A stretch of 64,000 nucleotides of DNA from Modestobacter marinus. GTDB taxonomy: Bacteria; Actinomycetota; Actinomycetes; Mycobacteriales; Geodermatophilaceae. Where the stretch lies: positions 2,914,001-2,978,000 of the forward strand of contig NZ_JAAMPA010000001.1 in NCBI RefSeq assembly GCF_011758655.1. The letters are read 5' to 3'. Under the pieces are notes generated by a model, which worked only from the letters and a program-made list of their open reading frames with translations, did no database searches and was not told the DNA's origin. Position numbers and translations under genes: made by a program. The first letter of the stretch is position 1, and the number at the start of each line of letters is the position of its first letter. Shown piece by piece: positions 1-7,971 of the stretch.

Positions 1-228
1 GTCGGGCAGTGCGAAGACGGCCAGCAGCAGCAGCGCCAGCAGGGGGATGTTGACGAACACCTGCACGTAGGCCCAGGCGGCCCCGCGCAGCACCGGGATG
101 GGGCTCACCCGGGCCACGGTGACCAGGACCCCGAGCACCAGGGAACCGACCGCGGAGACCACCAGGATCAGCACGGTGGTCCCCAGCGCCCTCAGCAAGG
201 GGTCCAGGTTCTCGATCACTGCAGTCAC
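1..228 (-). CDS. Amino-acid ABC transporter permease, N-terminal part (cut by window edge)
   Basis: The 76 visible residues are the start of an inner-membrane permease of the polar amino-acid (HisM/GlnP) family. It begins with a short cytoplasmic stretch (VTAVIENLDPLLRALG) and a hydrophobic helix at about residues 15-37, followed by basic/polar residues and a second helix at about 55-76, where the window ends. Such permeases form the channel through which a binding protein delivers an amino acid. The GTG start at 228 has GGAGG eight bases upstream. The gene lies 45 bases downstream of a binding lipoprotein gene and follows an ATPase gene on the same strand, so the three form one importer operon. 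The exact substrate cannot be told. The rest of the gene lies left of the window. Confidence 0.85.
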   Translation of the reverse strand, partial: MTAVIENLDPLLRALGTTVLILVVSAVGSLVLGVLVTVARVSPIPVLRGAAWAYVQVFVNIPLLALLLLAVFALPD

Positions 229-273
229 GTCGTCGTCCTCCGCTGGCGCTGCTGCTGCCTCAGATGTGCCGGT

Positions 274-1236
274 TCAGGAGCCCGGCACCGAGCCGATCTC
301 CGGCGGCGTCGGGGCGTCGCCCTCGACGACCGTCCCGAGGGTGGCCTCCCAGATCTCGGCCCAGGAGCCGTCGTCCTCGATCTCCTCCAGCCAGGTGTTC
401 ACGAAGTCCTTGAACTCCGGGTCCTCCGGGGGCAGGCCGATGCCGTAGGGCTCCTCGGTGAACGGCTGGACGGCGATCTTGATGTCGTCGTTGGCGTCCG
501 CCGCGGCCAGCAGCAGGGTGTAGTCCTGCACGTAGGCGTCGCCGCGGCCCTGCACCAGCGCCTGCACCGCCTGCGGGTCGGTGGCGAAGCTGGTCACCTC
601 GGCGCCGGGGGCCACCTCGGGCACCGCGGTGACCGCGGGGGTGTTGGCGCCGACGATGACGTTCTTGCCGTCGAGGTCCTCGATGCTGGAGATGTCCTCG
701 TTGTCGGCGGCGACCGCCACCGCGAGGCCCGAGGTGAAGTACGGACCGGCGAAGCTGATCTGCTCGGCCCGCTCCTCGGTGATCGTGTAGGTGTTGAAGA
801 CGACGTCGACGGTGCCGTTCTGCAGCAGCGCCTCCCGGGTCTCCGACGCCGGCGGCACGATCTCGATGTTCGGCTCGCCCAGGATGTAGATGGCCAGCAT
901 CTTCGCCAGGTCGATGTCGAAGCCCTCGACGTCCTCGGGGCTGCTCGGGTCCTGCTGCGACAGCAGCGGCGCGTCCAGGGCGGCGGCGACGCGGAGCACG
1001 CCCCGCTCCTTGATCTCGGCCATCGTCGACTCGGGGAGGATCGCGTCCTCGTCGGCGACCGGCGCGTCCTCGTAGACGGCGTCCAGGCCGGAGGCGGCCG
1101 CGTCGTCACCGCCGCCGCCCGGGACGGCGTCGGAGGAGGAGTCGGACGAGCCGCACCCCGCCACCGCCACCGAGGCGGTGGCCAGCACGGCGGTGATCAA
1201 CGGGAAGCGACGCCTGGGAAGGCGGATGTCACTCAT
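274..1236 (-). CDS. Amino-acid ABC transporter substrate-binding lipoprotein
   Basis: This is a 320-residue extracytoplasmic binding protein of the SBP_bac_3 family (glutamate/glutamine/polar amino acids). A basic N-terminus and a hydrophobic stretch end in a lipobox (AVAGC, Cys28), so the mature protein should be lipid-anchored to the outer face of the membrane. A low-complexity Ser/Asp/Gly linker follows. The family fold runs from about residue 75, with typical blocks such as GFDIDLAKMLA and VDVVFNTYTITEERAEQISF, the ligand-binding segment of the glutamine-binding group. It sits between the ATPase gene upstream (81-base gap) and the permease downstream (45 bases). The ligand is inferred only from the family; acidic or amide amino acids are most likely. 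Confidence 0.9.
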   Translation of the reverse strand: MSDIRLPRRRFPLITAVLATASVAVAGCGSSDSSSDAVPGGGGDDAAASGLDAVYEDAPVADEDAILPESTMAEIKERGVLRVAAALDAPLLSQQDPSSPEDVEGFDIDLAKMLAIYILGEPNIEIVPPASETREALLQNGTVDVVFNTYTITEERAEQISFAGPYFTSGLAVAVAADNEDISSIEDLDGKNVIVGANTPAVTAVPEVAPGAEVTSFATDPQAVQALVQGRGDAYVQDYTLLLAAADANDDIKIAVQPFTEEPYGIGLPPEDPEFKDFVNTWLEEIEDDGSWAEIWEATLGTVVEGDAPTPPEIGSVPGS

Positions 1237-1317
1237 GCCTTGCCTTTCTGATCAGCCCTGCCGGGGGAGCGGCGCCGGGCGTGGGGTGGGCGGGTCCGCC
1301 CGGGGTGCGCTCGGCCG

Positions 1318-2058
1318 TCAGTGGGCCAGCACGTTGGAGAGGAACGAGCGCGCACGCTCGCTCCGGGTGGCGTCGAAGAACTCCGCCGGCGGGGCCACCT
1401 CAACGATCTGACCGGCGTCCATGAACACGACGCGGTCGGCGGCGCGGCGGGCGAAGCCCATCTCGTGGGTGACCACGACCATCGTCATGCCGTCGGCCGC
1501 CAGTGCGGTCATCACCTCGAGGACCTCGTTGACCATCTCCGGGTCCAGGGCCGAGGTCGGCTCGTCGAAGAGCATCAGCTTCGGGTGCATCGCCAGCGAG
1601 CGGGCGATCGCGGCGCGCTGCTGCTGGCCGCCGGAGAGCTGGGCGGGGACGCGGTCGGCCTTGTCGGCGATGCCCACCCGCTCCAGCAGCGCCATCGCCT
1701 CGGTGCGGGCGGTGGCCTTGGCGACCTTGCGCACCCGCAGCGGCGCCAGCATCACGTTGTCCAGCACGCTCAGGTGGCCGAACAGGTTGAAGGACTGGAA
1801 GACCATCCCGACGTCGGCGCGCAGCTGGGCGAGCTCGGCGCCCTCCGCGGGCAGCGGCCGGCCGTCGACCCGGATCTCACCGGCGTCGATCGGCTCGAGC
1901 CGGTTGATCGTGCGGCACAGCGTCGACTTGCCCGACCCGGACGGCCCGATGACCACGACGACCTCCCGGGGGGCGACCTCCAGGTCGATCGACCGCAGGA
2001 CGCGCAGGTCGCCGAAGCGCTTGTCGACGCCGCGCATGCTCACCATCGGCGTGGTCAT
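1318..2058 (-). CDS. Amino-acid ABC transporter ATP-binding protein (GlnQ type)
   Basis: This 246-residue cytoplasmic ATPase energises the importer encoded just downstream. All nucleotide-binding motifs are present: Walker [10 protein letters not shown] at about residues 38-46, a Q-loop in the VFQSFNLF block, the ABC signature LSGGQQQR, Walker [15 protein letters not shown], and the switch histidine in VVVTHEMGF. The length matches the 240-250 residues usual for GlnQ/HisP. It is the first gene of the operon, an order (ATPase, binding protein, permease) common in actinobacterial amino-acid importers. It is divergent from a ROK regulator, and the roughly 140 bases between them should hold both promoters, so the regulator may control this operon. 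Confidence 0.93.
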   Translation of the reverse strand: MTTPMVSMRGVDKRFGDLRVLRSIDLEVAPREVVVVIGPSGSGKSTLCRTINRLEPIDAGEIRVDGRPLPAEGAELAQLRADVGMVFQSFNLFGHLSVLDNVMLAPLRVRKVAKATARTEAMALLERVGIADKADRVPAQLSGGQQQRAAIARSLAMHPKLMLFDEPTSALDPEMVNEVLEVMTALAADGMTMVVVTHEMGFARRAADRVVFMDAGQIVEVAPPAEFFDATRSERARSFLSNVLAH

Positions 2059-2198
2059 CGTCGCGCTCCTCCGGGTCGGCGTTGAACGTTGGAGGAAGGC
2101 TAAGTGGCGATCGTTACAACCAGATAGCCATCAAGTTCCTCGACTTCCGGAGTAAGTGCACGTTGCTTCGTGCGGCGGGCGTTGCTTCACTGATCGGC

Positions 2199-3389
2199 AT
2201 GCCCACCCCCGCCGGTGACCGGTCGGCCACCTCCCCGAGCGAGGTCCTCTCCCTCGTCCGGCTCGGCCGCGCCACCTCACGCGCCGACGTCGCGCGCGAG
2301 ACGGGACTGTCGGCGACCACCGCCGCCGCCCGGGTGGAGATGCTGATCCGGCGCGGCTGGCTCGTGGAGACCGGCACCGGGCCCTCGGCCGGCGGGCGGC
2401 CGCCCCGCCGGCTGGAGATGCGCGGGGAGGCCGGGCGGGTGGTCGCGGTCAGCCTGGGGGAGCGGCACGCGGCGATCGCCGTCCTCGACGCGGCCGGCCG
2501 GCAGGTCGCCGAGCGGCATCTGCCGATCGTCATCGCCGACGGCCCGGAGGTGGTGCTGCGCACCGTGGTCACCACCGTCGAGGAGGCCGTCGCCGGGCTC
2601 GACGACGGTGTGGCGGACGCGCCGCCGCTGCTGGCGCTGTGCGTCGGCGTGCCCGGGCCGGTCAGCGCGCGCACCGGCCTGGTCGTCTCCCCGGCCCGGA
2701 TGCCCGGCTGGAACGGCGCCGACGTCGCCGCCCTCGTGCGGCAGTGGCTGCCGGTGCCGGTGATCGTGCAGAACGACGCGAACCTGATGGCGCTCGGCGA
2801 GCACGCCGCGGGCGGGTCGGCGACCGAGCAGATGGTGTTCGTGAAGGTCGGCTCCGGCATCGGCTGCGGCGTCGTCGCCGGTGGCGCCCTGCACCGGGGC
2901 AGCGGTGGGTTCGCCGGCGACATCAGCCACACCACGGTGCCCGGGGCGCCGCCGGTGCCGTGCTCCTGCGGGCGGGTCGGCTGCCTGGACGCCGTGGCCA
3001 GCGGCGCCGCCCTGGTCGAGCAGCTCGCCGAGCGCGGCGTGCCCTCCTCGGGCACCGAGGGGATGCTCGACCTGGCCCGGGACGCGCACCCGCTGACCAC
3101 CCAGCTGCTGCGCGAGGCCGGCAGCAGCACCGGCACCGTGCTGTCGACGATCCTCAACTTCTTCAACCCGGAGCGGCTGGTGATCGGCGGGCACCTGAGC
3201 AGCGCCGAGGCGTTCGTGGCCGGGGTGCGCTCGGCGATCTACGCGCAGTGCCCGCCGATGATCACCGACGGCCTGGAGGTCGCGGTGAGCCGGGTCGGCC
3301 AGCAGGCCGCCGTCCTGGGCGCCGCCCGGGAGGCGCTGGACCTCGCCTTCTCCCCGGAGCAGCTGGCCGCGCGCGCCGCCGCCCGCTGA
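2199..3389 (+). CDS. ROK-family transcriptional regulator
   Basis: This 396-residue protein has an N-terminal winged helix (about residues 15-70, ending in the family hallmark of a glycine/proline-rich wing, TGPSAGGRPPRR). A sugar-kinase-like ROK domain follows, with VGSGIGCGVVAGGALHRG and the zinc-binding block CSCGRVGCLDAVASG. Family members are usually sugar-responsive repressors (NagC/Mlc/XylR). The ROK signature has Asp where Glu is commonest (GCLD for GCLE). The start at 2199 was chosen because an upstream in-frame ATG at 2082 would add 39 residues unlike the family. No clear Shine-Dalgarno precedes 2199, so the message may be leaderless. It is divergent from an amino-acid importer rather than sugar genes, so its effector is unclear. 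Confidence 0.88.
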   Translation: MPTPAGDRSATSPSEVLSLVRLGRATSRADVARETGLSATTAAARVEMLIRRGWLVETGTGPSAGGRPPRRLEMRGEAGRVVAVSLGERHAAIAVLDAAGRQVAERHLPIVIADGPEVVLRTVVTTVEEAVAGLDDGVADAPPLLALCVGVPGPVSARTGLVVSPARMPGWNGADVAALVRQWLPVPVIVQNDANLMALGEHAAGGSATEQMVFVKVGSGIGCGVVAGGALHRGSGGFAGDISHTTVPGAPPVPCSCGRVGCLDAVASGAALVEQLAERGVPSSGTEGMLDLARDAHPLTTQLLREAGSSTGTVLSTILNFFNPERLVIGGHLSSAEAFVAGVRSAIYAQCPPMITDGLEVAVSRVGQQAAVLGAAREALDLAFSPEQLAARAAAR

Positions 3390-3446
3390 GCTGCCCGGGC
3401 GCCCCGGTGGCGGGCGGGCGGAGGCGCCGTGCTGCCCGCGGCGGTC

Positions 3447-4280
3447 TCAGGACGTCCGGTGCTCGGCGAGGAACCCGCTGACCAGCGGCACGAACTCCGC
3501 GGCCCGCTCGACGCCGAGGGCGTGGCTGGAACCCGGGCCGGTGAACATCTCCAGCCGCGCCCCGGGGATGGCGGCGGCCACCTGCTGGCCGTGCCACGGG
3601 GGTGTCAGCAGGTCCTGCTCACCGGCGATCACCAGCGTCGGCGCGGTGATCCGGCCGAGCCGGTCGAGGGTGTCGTGCGCCAGGTCGGCGTCCCACTGCT
3701 CGGCGGTGGTGCGGATCTGTTGCTCGGTGCTGGGGAACAGCGGCAGCAGCTCCTCGATCAGCGCACCGAACTCGGGGCTGTCCAGCAGCTGCGGCGAGAA
3801 CGCGACCCCGAGCGCGCCGAGCGCCGCCGCCAGGTCGCCGGTCCGCCACGGGTGCGCGAGGCCGGTCATCATCGCCCGCTGGAACCCGTCGGTCCGGGCC
3901 CACGTGCAGTAGAGGACGAGCGAGACGACCCGGTCCGGCGCGGCCAGCACGAGCTCCTGCGCGATGGCGCTGCCCAGCGAGTAGCCGAGCACGTGCGCGC
4001 GCTCGATCTCCAGGGCGTCGAGCAGCCCCAGCGCATCGGTGGCCAGGGAGGCGACGCTGAACGGCCCGGACCCCCGTTCCGATCCGCCCATCCCGCGCAG
4101 GTCGTAGGTGATCACCCGGTGGTCGCCGGCCCAGCCCTGGGCGAGGTCGGCCCAGAAGCCGAGGGACTGGCTGGTGCCGTTGACCACCAGCAGTGGCTCG
4201 CCGTCGCCGTACTCCTGGACGGCGACGGCGATGTCGCCGACCTGCACGGTGCGTGGCGGGTGGGTCGTCGGTGTGCTCAA
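3447..4280 (-). CDS. Alpha/beta-fold hydrolase
   Basis: A cytoplasmic alpha/beta hydrolase of about 277 residues. The strand-turn block LLVVNGTSQSLGFW supplies the oxyanion-hole region, HVLGYSLGSAIAQEL carries the nucleophile elbow (G-Y-S-L-G, catalytic Ser), VIAGEQDLLTP the acidic residue and GSSHALGVE the probable catalytic His. This domain order is typical of the 3-oxoadipate enol-lactonase/haloperoxidase-like subfamily, but the substrate cannot be told. The start is most likely the TTG at 4280, which has GGGAG five bases upstream. An in-frame ATG at 4430 would add 50 proline/arginine-rich residues unlike the family. It converges on the ROK gene with a 57-base gap. Confidence 0.85.
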   Translation of the reverse strand: MSTPTTHPPRTVQVGDIAVAVQEYGDGEPLLVVNGTSQSLGFWADLAQGWAGDHRVITYDLRGMGGSERGSGPFSVASLATDALGLLDALEIERAHVLGYSLGSAIAQELVLAAPDRVVSLVLYCTWARTDGFQRAMMTGLAHPWRTGDLAAALGALGVAFSPQLLDSPEFGALIEELLPLFPSTEQQIRTTAEQWDADLAHDTLDRLGRITAPTLVIAGEQDLLTPPWHGQQVAAAIPGARLEMFTGPGSSHALGVERAAEFVPLVSGFLAEHRTS

Positions 4281-4644
4281 CGGGACTCCCGTGCTCGGGT
4301 CGAGGGGTGACCTGGAGCACACCACATGCCGGCGACGGTCGGGAGGCCCGGCGCGATGGACGGTGACGTGAGCTGCACCCGGCGGTGCCGGCAGGGCGAC
4401 CGGGAGCCCCGGACCCGCCGGCACGACCACGCAGTCGAACGGGAGCTGCTGCCGGCAGCCGACCTGGAGGGCGGCGCGCTGGTCTGCTCCTGACGACCGT
4501 GCACCGCCTGCCGCCGGTCAGGCGTGCAGCGCTCCGGTGAACAGCTCGCGACCGACGTCGACCTGTCGGCATCGCTCGTTACGTTGGCTCAGCATCCGCA
4601 CAGCCGCCCCGTCCGGGGTGGCTGACGAGCTGGGGGAGAACAGA
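4281..4644. other. Intergenic region between divergent genes
   Basis: These 364 bases lie between the starts of the alpha/beta hydrolase (minus strand) and the secreted phosphoesterase (plus strand). The open frames running through it have atypical composition and no family resemblance. Promoters for both genes must lie here, but I could not pick out a convincing -35/-10 pair, repeat or RNA element. Confidence 0.5.
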
Positions 4645-6483
4645 GTGCGCAGACGGACGACGGTGACGGTCGCGGCAGCGGTGCTGGCGATGACCTTCGG
4701 GGCGGTGACCCCCGCGGCGGCCGGCCAGGGGGGCCACGACGACGGCCACGGTGGCGGGTGGGGCCACGGGCCCGGCAACGGGCACGGCAACGGGCACGGC
4801 AACGGGCACGGCAAGGGGAAGAGCCTCGAGCTGACCATGCTCGCCACCACCGACCTGCACGGCCGCGTGCAGGACTGGGACTACTTCCGCGACGCGCCGT
4901 ACACCGAGCGCTCCGGGGACGCGACGGGCCTGGCCCGGGTGTCGTCGGTGGTCGACTCGGTGCGCGCGGAGAAGGGCGCGGACAGCGTCTTCGTCGTCGA
5001 CAACGGCGACTTCCTGCAGGGCACGCCGCTCACCTACCTGGCCGCCCAGCAGTCGCCGGAGGCCGAGCACCCGATGGCGGCGGCCTACGACGTCATCGGC
5101 TACGACGCCCAGGTCGTCGGCAACCACGAGTTCAACTACGGCCTGGACACCCTGGCCGGCTACGTCGACGACGTCGACCACCCGGTGCTCGGTGCCAACG
5201 TCATCGACGTCGCCACCGGTGAGCCGTACCTGCCGCCGTACACGCTGCAGGAGATGAAGGTGCGCGGCGCGAAGCCGGTCACCGTCGGCATCATCGGCCT
5301 GACCACGCCCGGCTCCGCGATCTGGGACCGCAACAACGTCGAGGGCCAGGTCGAGTTCCGCGACATGGTCGAGACGGCGCAGCAGTGGGTGCCGGTCGTC
5401 GCGGAGCAGGCCGACGTCGTCGTCGTCCTCGCGCACGCCGGGGTCGGCGGGACGTCGTCCTACGACGACCCGGCCGTGGGCACGGAGAACCCCTCCGACG
5501 TCATCGCCCGGACGGTGCCCGGCATCGACGCCATGGTCGTCGGCCACACGCACCGCGACGCCCCGTCCCAGATCGTGGTCAACGAGGTCACCGGCGAGGA
5601 GGTGCTGCTCACCCAGCCCTACCGCTGGGGCGGCACGGTCAGCCAGGTCGACTTCGAGCTGACCAAGACCCGCGGCCAGTGGGACGTCACCAATGCCACG
5701 GCCACCGCGCTGCGCACCAAGGACTACCCGGAGGACCCCGAGGTCCTCGCCGTCACCGACGAGGCGCACCAGGCGACGGTCGACTACGTCAACCAGGTCG
5801 TGGCCACCTCCACCGAGGAGCTGACCACGCTGACCAGCCGGTACGAGGACACGCCGATCCTCGACTTCATCCAGCAGGTGCAGACCGAGACCGTGGACGC
5901 CGCGCTCGAGGGCACCGACCGGGCTGACCTGCCGGTGCTGTCGATCGCCGCCCCGTTCAGCCGGGAGGCGGTCTTCCCGCAGGGCGAGGTCACCATCCGG
6001 GACATCGCCGGGCTCTACGTCTTCGACAACACCCTCGAGGCGGTCGAGCTCACCGGCGCCCAGGTGCGCGACTACCTGGAGGAGTCGGCGAGCTACTTCA
6101 CCCAGGTGCCGGCCACCGGCGACGTCGACCCCGAGACGATCACCAACGCCGACGGGACGCCGGACTACAACTACGACGTGCTCTCCGGCGTCGACTACGA
6201 CCTGGACGTCTCCCGGCAGGTCGGCGAGCGGGTCACCCGGCTGGAGATCGACGGTGAGCCGGTGGCCGACGACGCCCGGTTCGTCGTCGCGGTGAACAAC
6301 TACCGGCGCTCCGGCGGTGGCGGGTTCCCGCACATCTCCACGGCGCCGGTGGTCTACAACGAGCAGCTGGAGATCCGCCAGCTGCTCATCGAGTGGGCGC
6401 AGGAGCGCGGCGTCATCGACCCGGCCGACTTCTACGTGGAGAACTGGCAGCTCGTCCGCGACGGCGAGCCGCTGCTCGGCTGA
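4645..6483 (+). CDS. Secreted bifunctional metallophosphatase/5'-nucleotidase
   Basis: A 612-residue exported enzyme of the UshA/5'-nucleotidase family, which hydrolyses nucleotides or related phosphoesters outside the cell. The GTG start at 4645 is preceded by GGGGGAG and opens a clear signal peptide (VRRRTTVTVAAAVLAMTFG, cleavage near APAAA-G). A Gly/His/Asn linker with a 12-base tandem repeat follows. The metallophosphoesterase domain shows TTDLHGR (metal-binding Asp/His), GDFLQGTPL, GNHEFNYG, a mid-domain LAHAG and GHTHRD. The C-terminal substrate domain carries ILDFIQQVQTE and the NNYRRSGGGGFP block of this family. No LPXTG or membrane anchor is visible, so it is probably released. A strong hairpin follows the stop codon. 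Confidence 0.92.
   Translation: MRRRTTVTVAAAVLAMTFGAVTPAAAGQGGHDDGHGGGWGHGPGNGHGNGHGNGHGKGKSLELTMLATTDLHGRVQDWDYFRDAPYTERSGDATGLARVSSVVDSVRAEKGADSVFVVDNGDFLQGTPLTYLAAQQSPEAEHPMAAAYDVIGYDAQVVGNHEFNYGLDTLAGYVDDVDHPVLGANVIDVATGEPYLPPYTLQEMKVRGAKPVTVGIIGLTTPGSAIWDRNNVEGQVEFRDMVETAQQWVPVVAEQADVVVVLAHAGVGGTSSYDDPAVGTENPSDVIARTVPGIDAMVVGHTHRDAPSQIVVNEVTGEEVLLTQPYRWGGTVSQVDFELTKTRGQWDVTNATATALRTKDYPEDPEVLAVTDEAHQATVDYVNQVVATSTEELTTLTSRYEDTPILDFIQQVQTETVDAALEGTDRADLPVLSIAAPFSREAVFPQGEVTIRDIAGLYVFDNTLEAVELTGAQVRDYLEESASYFTQVPATGDVDPETITNADGTPDYNYDVLSGVDYDLDVSRQVGERVTRLEIDGEPVADDARFVVAVNNYRRSGGGGFPHISTAPVVYNEQLEIRQLLIEWAQERGVIDPADFYVENWQLVRDGEPLLG
4774..4809 (+). repeat. 12-base tandem repeat coding Gly-Asn-Gly-His
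   Basis: Three copies of GGCAACGGGCAC lie inside the phosphoesterase gene just after the signal peptide. They encode a repeated GNGH linker rich in histidine. The unit is a multiple of three, so copy-number change would alter linker length without a frameshift. A His-rich linker before a metalloenzyme domain could buffer metal ions, but that is speculation. Confidence 0.85.
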
Positions 6484-6498
6484 CCCTCCTCGACCGAC

Positions 6499-6535
6499 GA
6501 ACGCCCCGCTCCCCGGATGGGGGGCGGGGCGTTCT
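6499..6535 (+). terminator. Hairpin terminator after the phosphoesterase gene
   Basis: A perfect 10-bp outer stem (AACGCCCCGC paired with GCGGGGCGTT, 6500-6509 and 6524-6533) encloses a further G/C-rich inner stem and a small loop. It starts 17 bases past the stop codon. The next gene is convergent, so it may act in both directions. The same AACGCCCCG stem recurs after the DUF3048 gene at about 32.5 kb. Confidence 0.75.
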
Positions 6536-6607
6536 CGTGTTCCCGGCGTGCCGGACGACGTCCGCCCCGCTCCCGCGGACCGGCGCGGGGCGGACGTCGC
6601 GAGCGGG

Positions 6608-7144
6608 TCAGACCAGACGACGCGCGGAGTTGTAGCCCCACATGGAGTCGACGGCGATGGTGCGGACGACGTCCCCTGCGGTCGGCGCGTGCACCATCAG
6701 GCCGTTGCCGATGTAGATGCCGACGTGGCCCACCGGGTCGTAGAAGAAGACCAGGTCACCGGGCTGCAGGTCGGCGCGGGCCACGGGCACGCCCATCGTC
6801 GACTGCATGCGGGAGGAGTGCGGCAGCGCGATGCCGGCCGCCGCGAAGGAGTACTGCGTCAGCCCCGAGCAGTCGTAGACGTTCGGGCCGGCCCCGGCCC
6901 AGACGTAGGGCTTGCCCTGCTGGGCGAGCGCCGTGTCGACGACGATCTGGGCGGCGGCGTTGGGAGCGGCGACCGGGGCCACCGGTGCCGGGGCGGGTGC
7001 TGCGATGGGCGCTCCGCCGCCGCCGACCGAGGCCTGGGCGGCCATCGGGGTGAGGGCGACGCCCGCGCTGGCGAACAGCGCGACCAGTGCCCGGCGACCG
7101 GAACGGGAGGGACGGCGGGCAGGGGACGTGCGAGTGGTCGTCAT
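6608..7144 (-). CDS. NlpC/P60 family secreted cell-wall peptidase
   Basis: A 178-residue exported cysteine peptidase (C40 family) expected to cut peptide stems of peptidoglycan. The N-terminus carries a twin-arginine-containing basic region and signal peptide (residues about 1-39, ending PMAAQA). A Pro/Ala linker leads to the catalytic domain. Catalytic Cys92 lies in YDCSGLTQYSF, the catalytic His is His140 in GHVGIYIG, and the third polar position is His152 in LMVHAP. The domain is of normal length and has no extra binding modules. ATG 7144 is preceded by GGAGAA. A cyclic di-AMP riboswitch sits immediately upstream, a very common arrangement for actinobacterial wall hydrolases that ties remodelling to osmotic or wall stress. 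Confidence 0.93.
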   Translation of the reverse strand: MTTTRTSPARRPSRSGRRALVALFASAGVALTPMAAQASVGGGGAPIAAPAPAPVAPVAAPNAAAQIVVDTALAQQGKPYVWAGAGPNVYDCSGLTQYSFAAAGIALPHSSRMQSTMGVPVARADLQPGDLVFFYDPVGHVGIYIGNGLMVHAPTAGDVVRTIAVDSMWGYNSARRLV

Positions 7145-7170
7145 GGACGACGGGTTCTCCTTGTTCTCCT

Positions 7171-7307
7171 CAACCGCCTACCGAGTTAGCTGACGGGTTC
7201 GGGCGGGGAACTCGCCCGGCGCTCCGGCACTCGCGTGCCGTCGCGCTTCACCCCAGAACTGCGGTGGGTCCCCGGTCCGGGTGTCCGCGGCGACGTTGCG
7301 GCGGTTG
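7171..7307 (-). ncRNA. ydaO-type (cyclic di-AMP) riboswitch
   Basis: Read on the minus strand, the segment holds the conserved ydaO/yuaA landmarks: GGACCGGGGACCCACC, then GGGGTGAAGCG, then GAACCCGTCAGCTAACTCGG close to the 3' end. The closing P1 stem is perfect over 8 bp (GGCGGTTG at 7300-7307 and CAACCGCC at 7171-7178 in plus-strand terms). The aptamer ends 26 bases before the NlpC/P60 start codon, whose Shine-Dalgarno lies in that gap. By family precedent, ligand binding turns expression off. Class assignment is from recognised sequence motifs, not a covariance search. Confidence 0.9.
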
Positions 7308-7372
7308 CCCGGTTCGGCGGTGCTCGCCGGTGTCACCGTGTGTGGCGACTCAGGGGCCGGCGGGCGCGGTTG

Positions 7373-7401
7373 ACGGTAGGGGCGTCATGGAACTGTCACA
7401 A
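7373..7401 (-). promoter_or_regulatory. Candidate promoter for the riboswitch-NlpC/P60 transcript
   Basis: On the minus strand, TTGTGA (plus 7396-7401) and TACCGT (plus 7373-7378) are separated by exactly 17 bases, a housekeeping-sigma-like arrangement. The start of transcription would fall near 7366, about 60 bases before the aptamer P1 stem. Confidence 0.5.
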
Positions 7402-7936
7402 AGTGCTGCGCGTCGGAGTTCCGACACCCCGTGGAGCTGCAACACGCCCGGCCGGGATCGGCGACTCGCCGACGTGACGTCGGGCAACGTCGGAGCGGGG
7501 TAGGAGCTCGATCACCGTGATCGGCTGATTCCCGCCGGTGCACCGAATTCCGGCGGTGCGGCGGGTGCGCACGGTGCGTGTCCGCCGCGCTACCACCGGC
7601 CGCGGCTGGTGGCGCCTCGCCGGCGGCTGCGGCAGGTGTTCGTCGCTGGCTGGCTTTCACCACGTCCACTCGGAGCGTGGAGCGCGCGTTGCCATGTCCC
7701 GCATGGCAGCCGAGCCGCCTGTCGACGGCTCGCTCCGGCCTGGCTGGGCCCTTCCGCCCAACCCGGCGCCGGTGAGGGTGTCGGTACATCGCGTGTGGTC
7801 GTTGGGCGTCTGTCGTTGGCCGTCTCGACCTGCTTCAGTCACGTCCACCCGAGGGAGTCAAGAACATCCCAACATCTGTGGACGGGCGCCTGACCTGCGG
7901 ATTCGCGTTGTGCGGACCCCTCAGAGGCGATAAGAT
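7402..7936. other. Long intergenic stretch without a recognised gene
   Basis: About 535 bases lie between the riboswitch promoter and the LexA-like box. Short open frames exist on both strands, but none has a ribosome-binding site, family resemblance or typical codon pattern. A small inverted repeat GTCGGA-gt-TCCGAC is at about 7412-7425. I see no tRNA, small RNA or transposon end. Confidence 0.5.
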
Positions 7937-7952
7937 TCGTACACACGTTCGA
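7937..7952 (+). promoter_or_regulatory. LexA/SOS-box-like operator
   Basis: TCGTACACACGTTCGA matches the actinobacterial LexA box TCGAAC-N4-GTTCGA at 11 of 12 fixed positions (T for A at position 4). It lies 20 bases before the GTG of the DUF222/HNH gene. Related 13E12 genes of Mycobacterium tuberculosis have LexA boxes, which supports DNA-damage control here. Confidence 0.7.
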
Positions 7953-7971
7953 ACGGGTCGGGAGGTGTTCG

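Noticed and set aside
4579-6333. A 584-codon minus-strand frame opposite the phosphoesterase gene
   Set aside because: Val/Asp/Gly-rich mirror of the real gene, with no motif or ribosome-binding site.
7402-7936. Possible small genes or a gene remnant in the long gap before the DUF222/HNH gene
   Set aside because: Frames on both strands lack ribosome-binding sites and family features; no terminal repeats or transposase pieces were seen.
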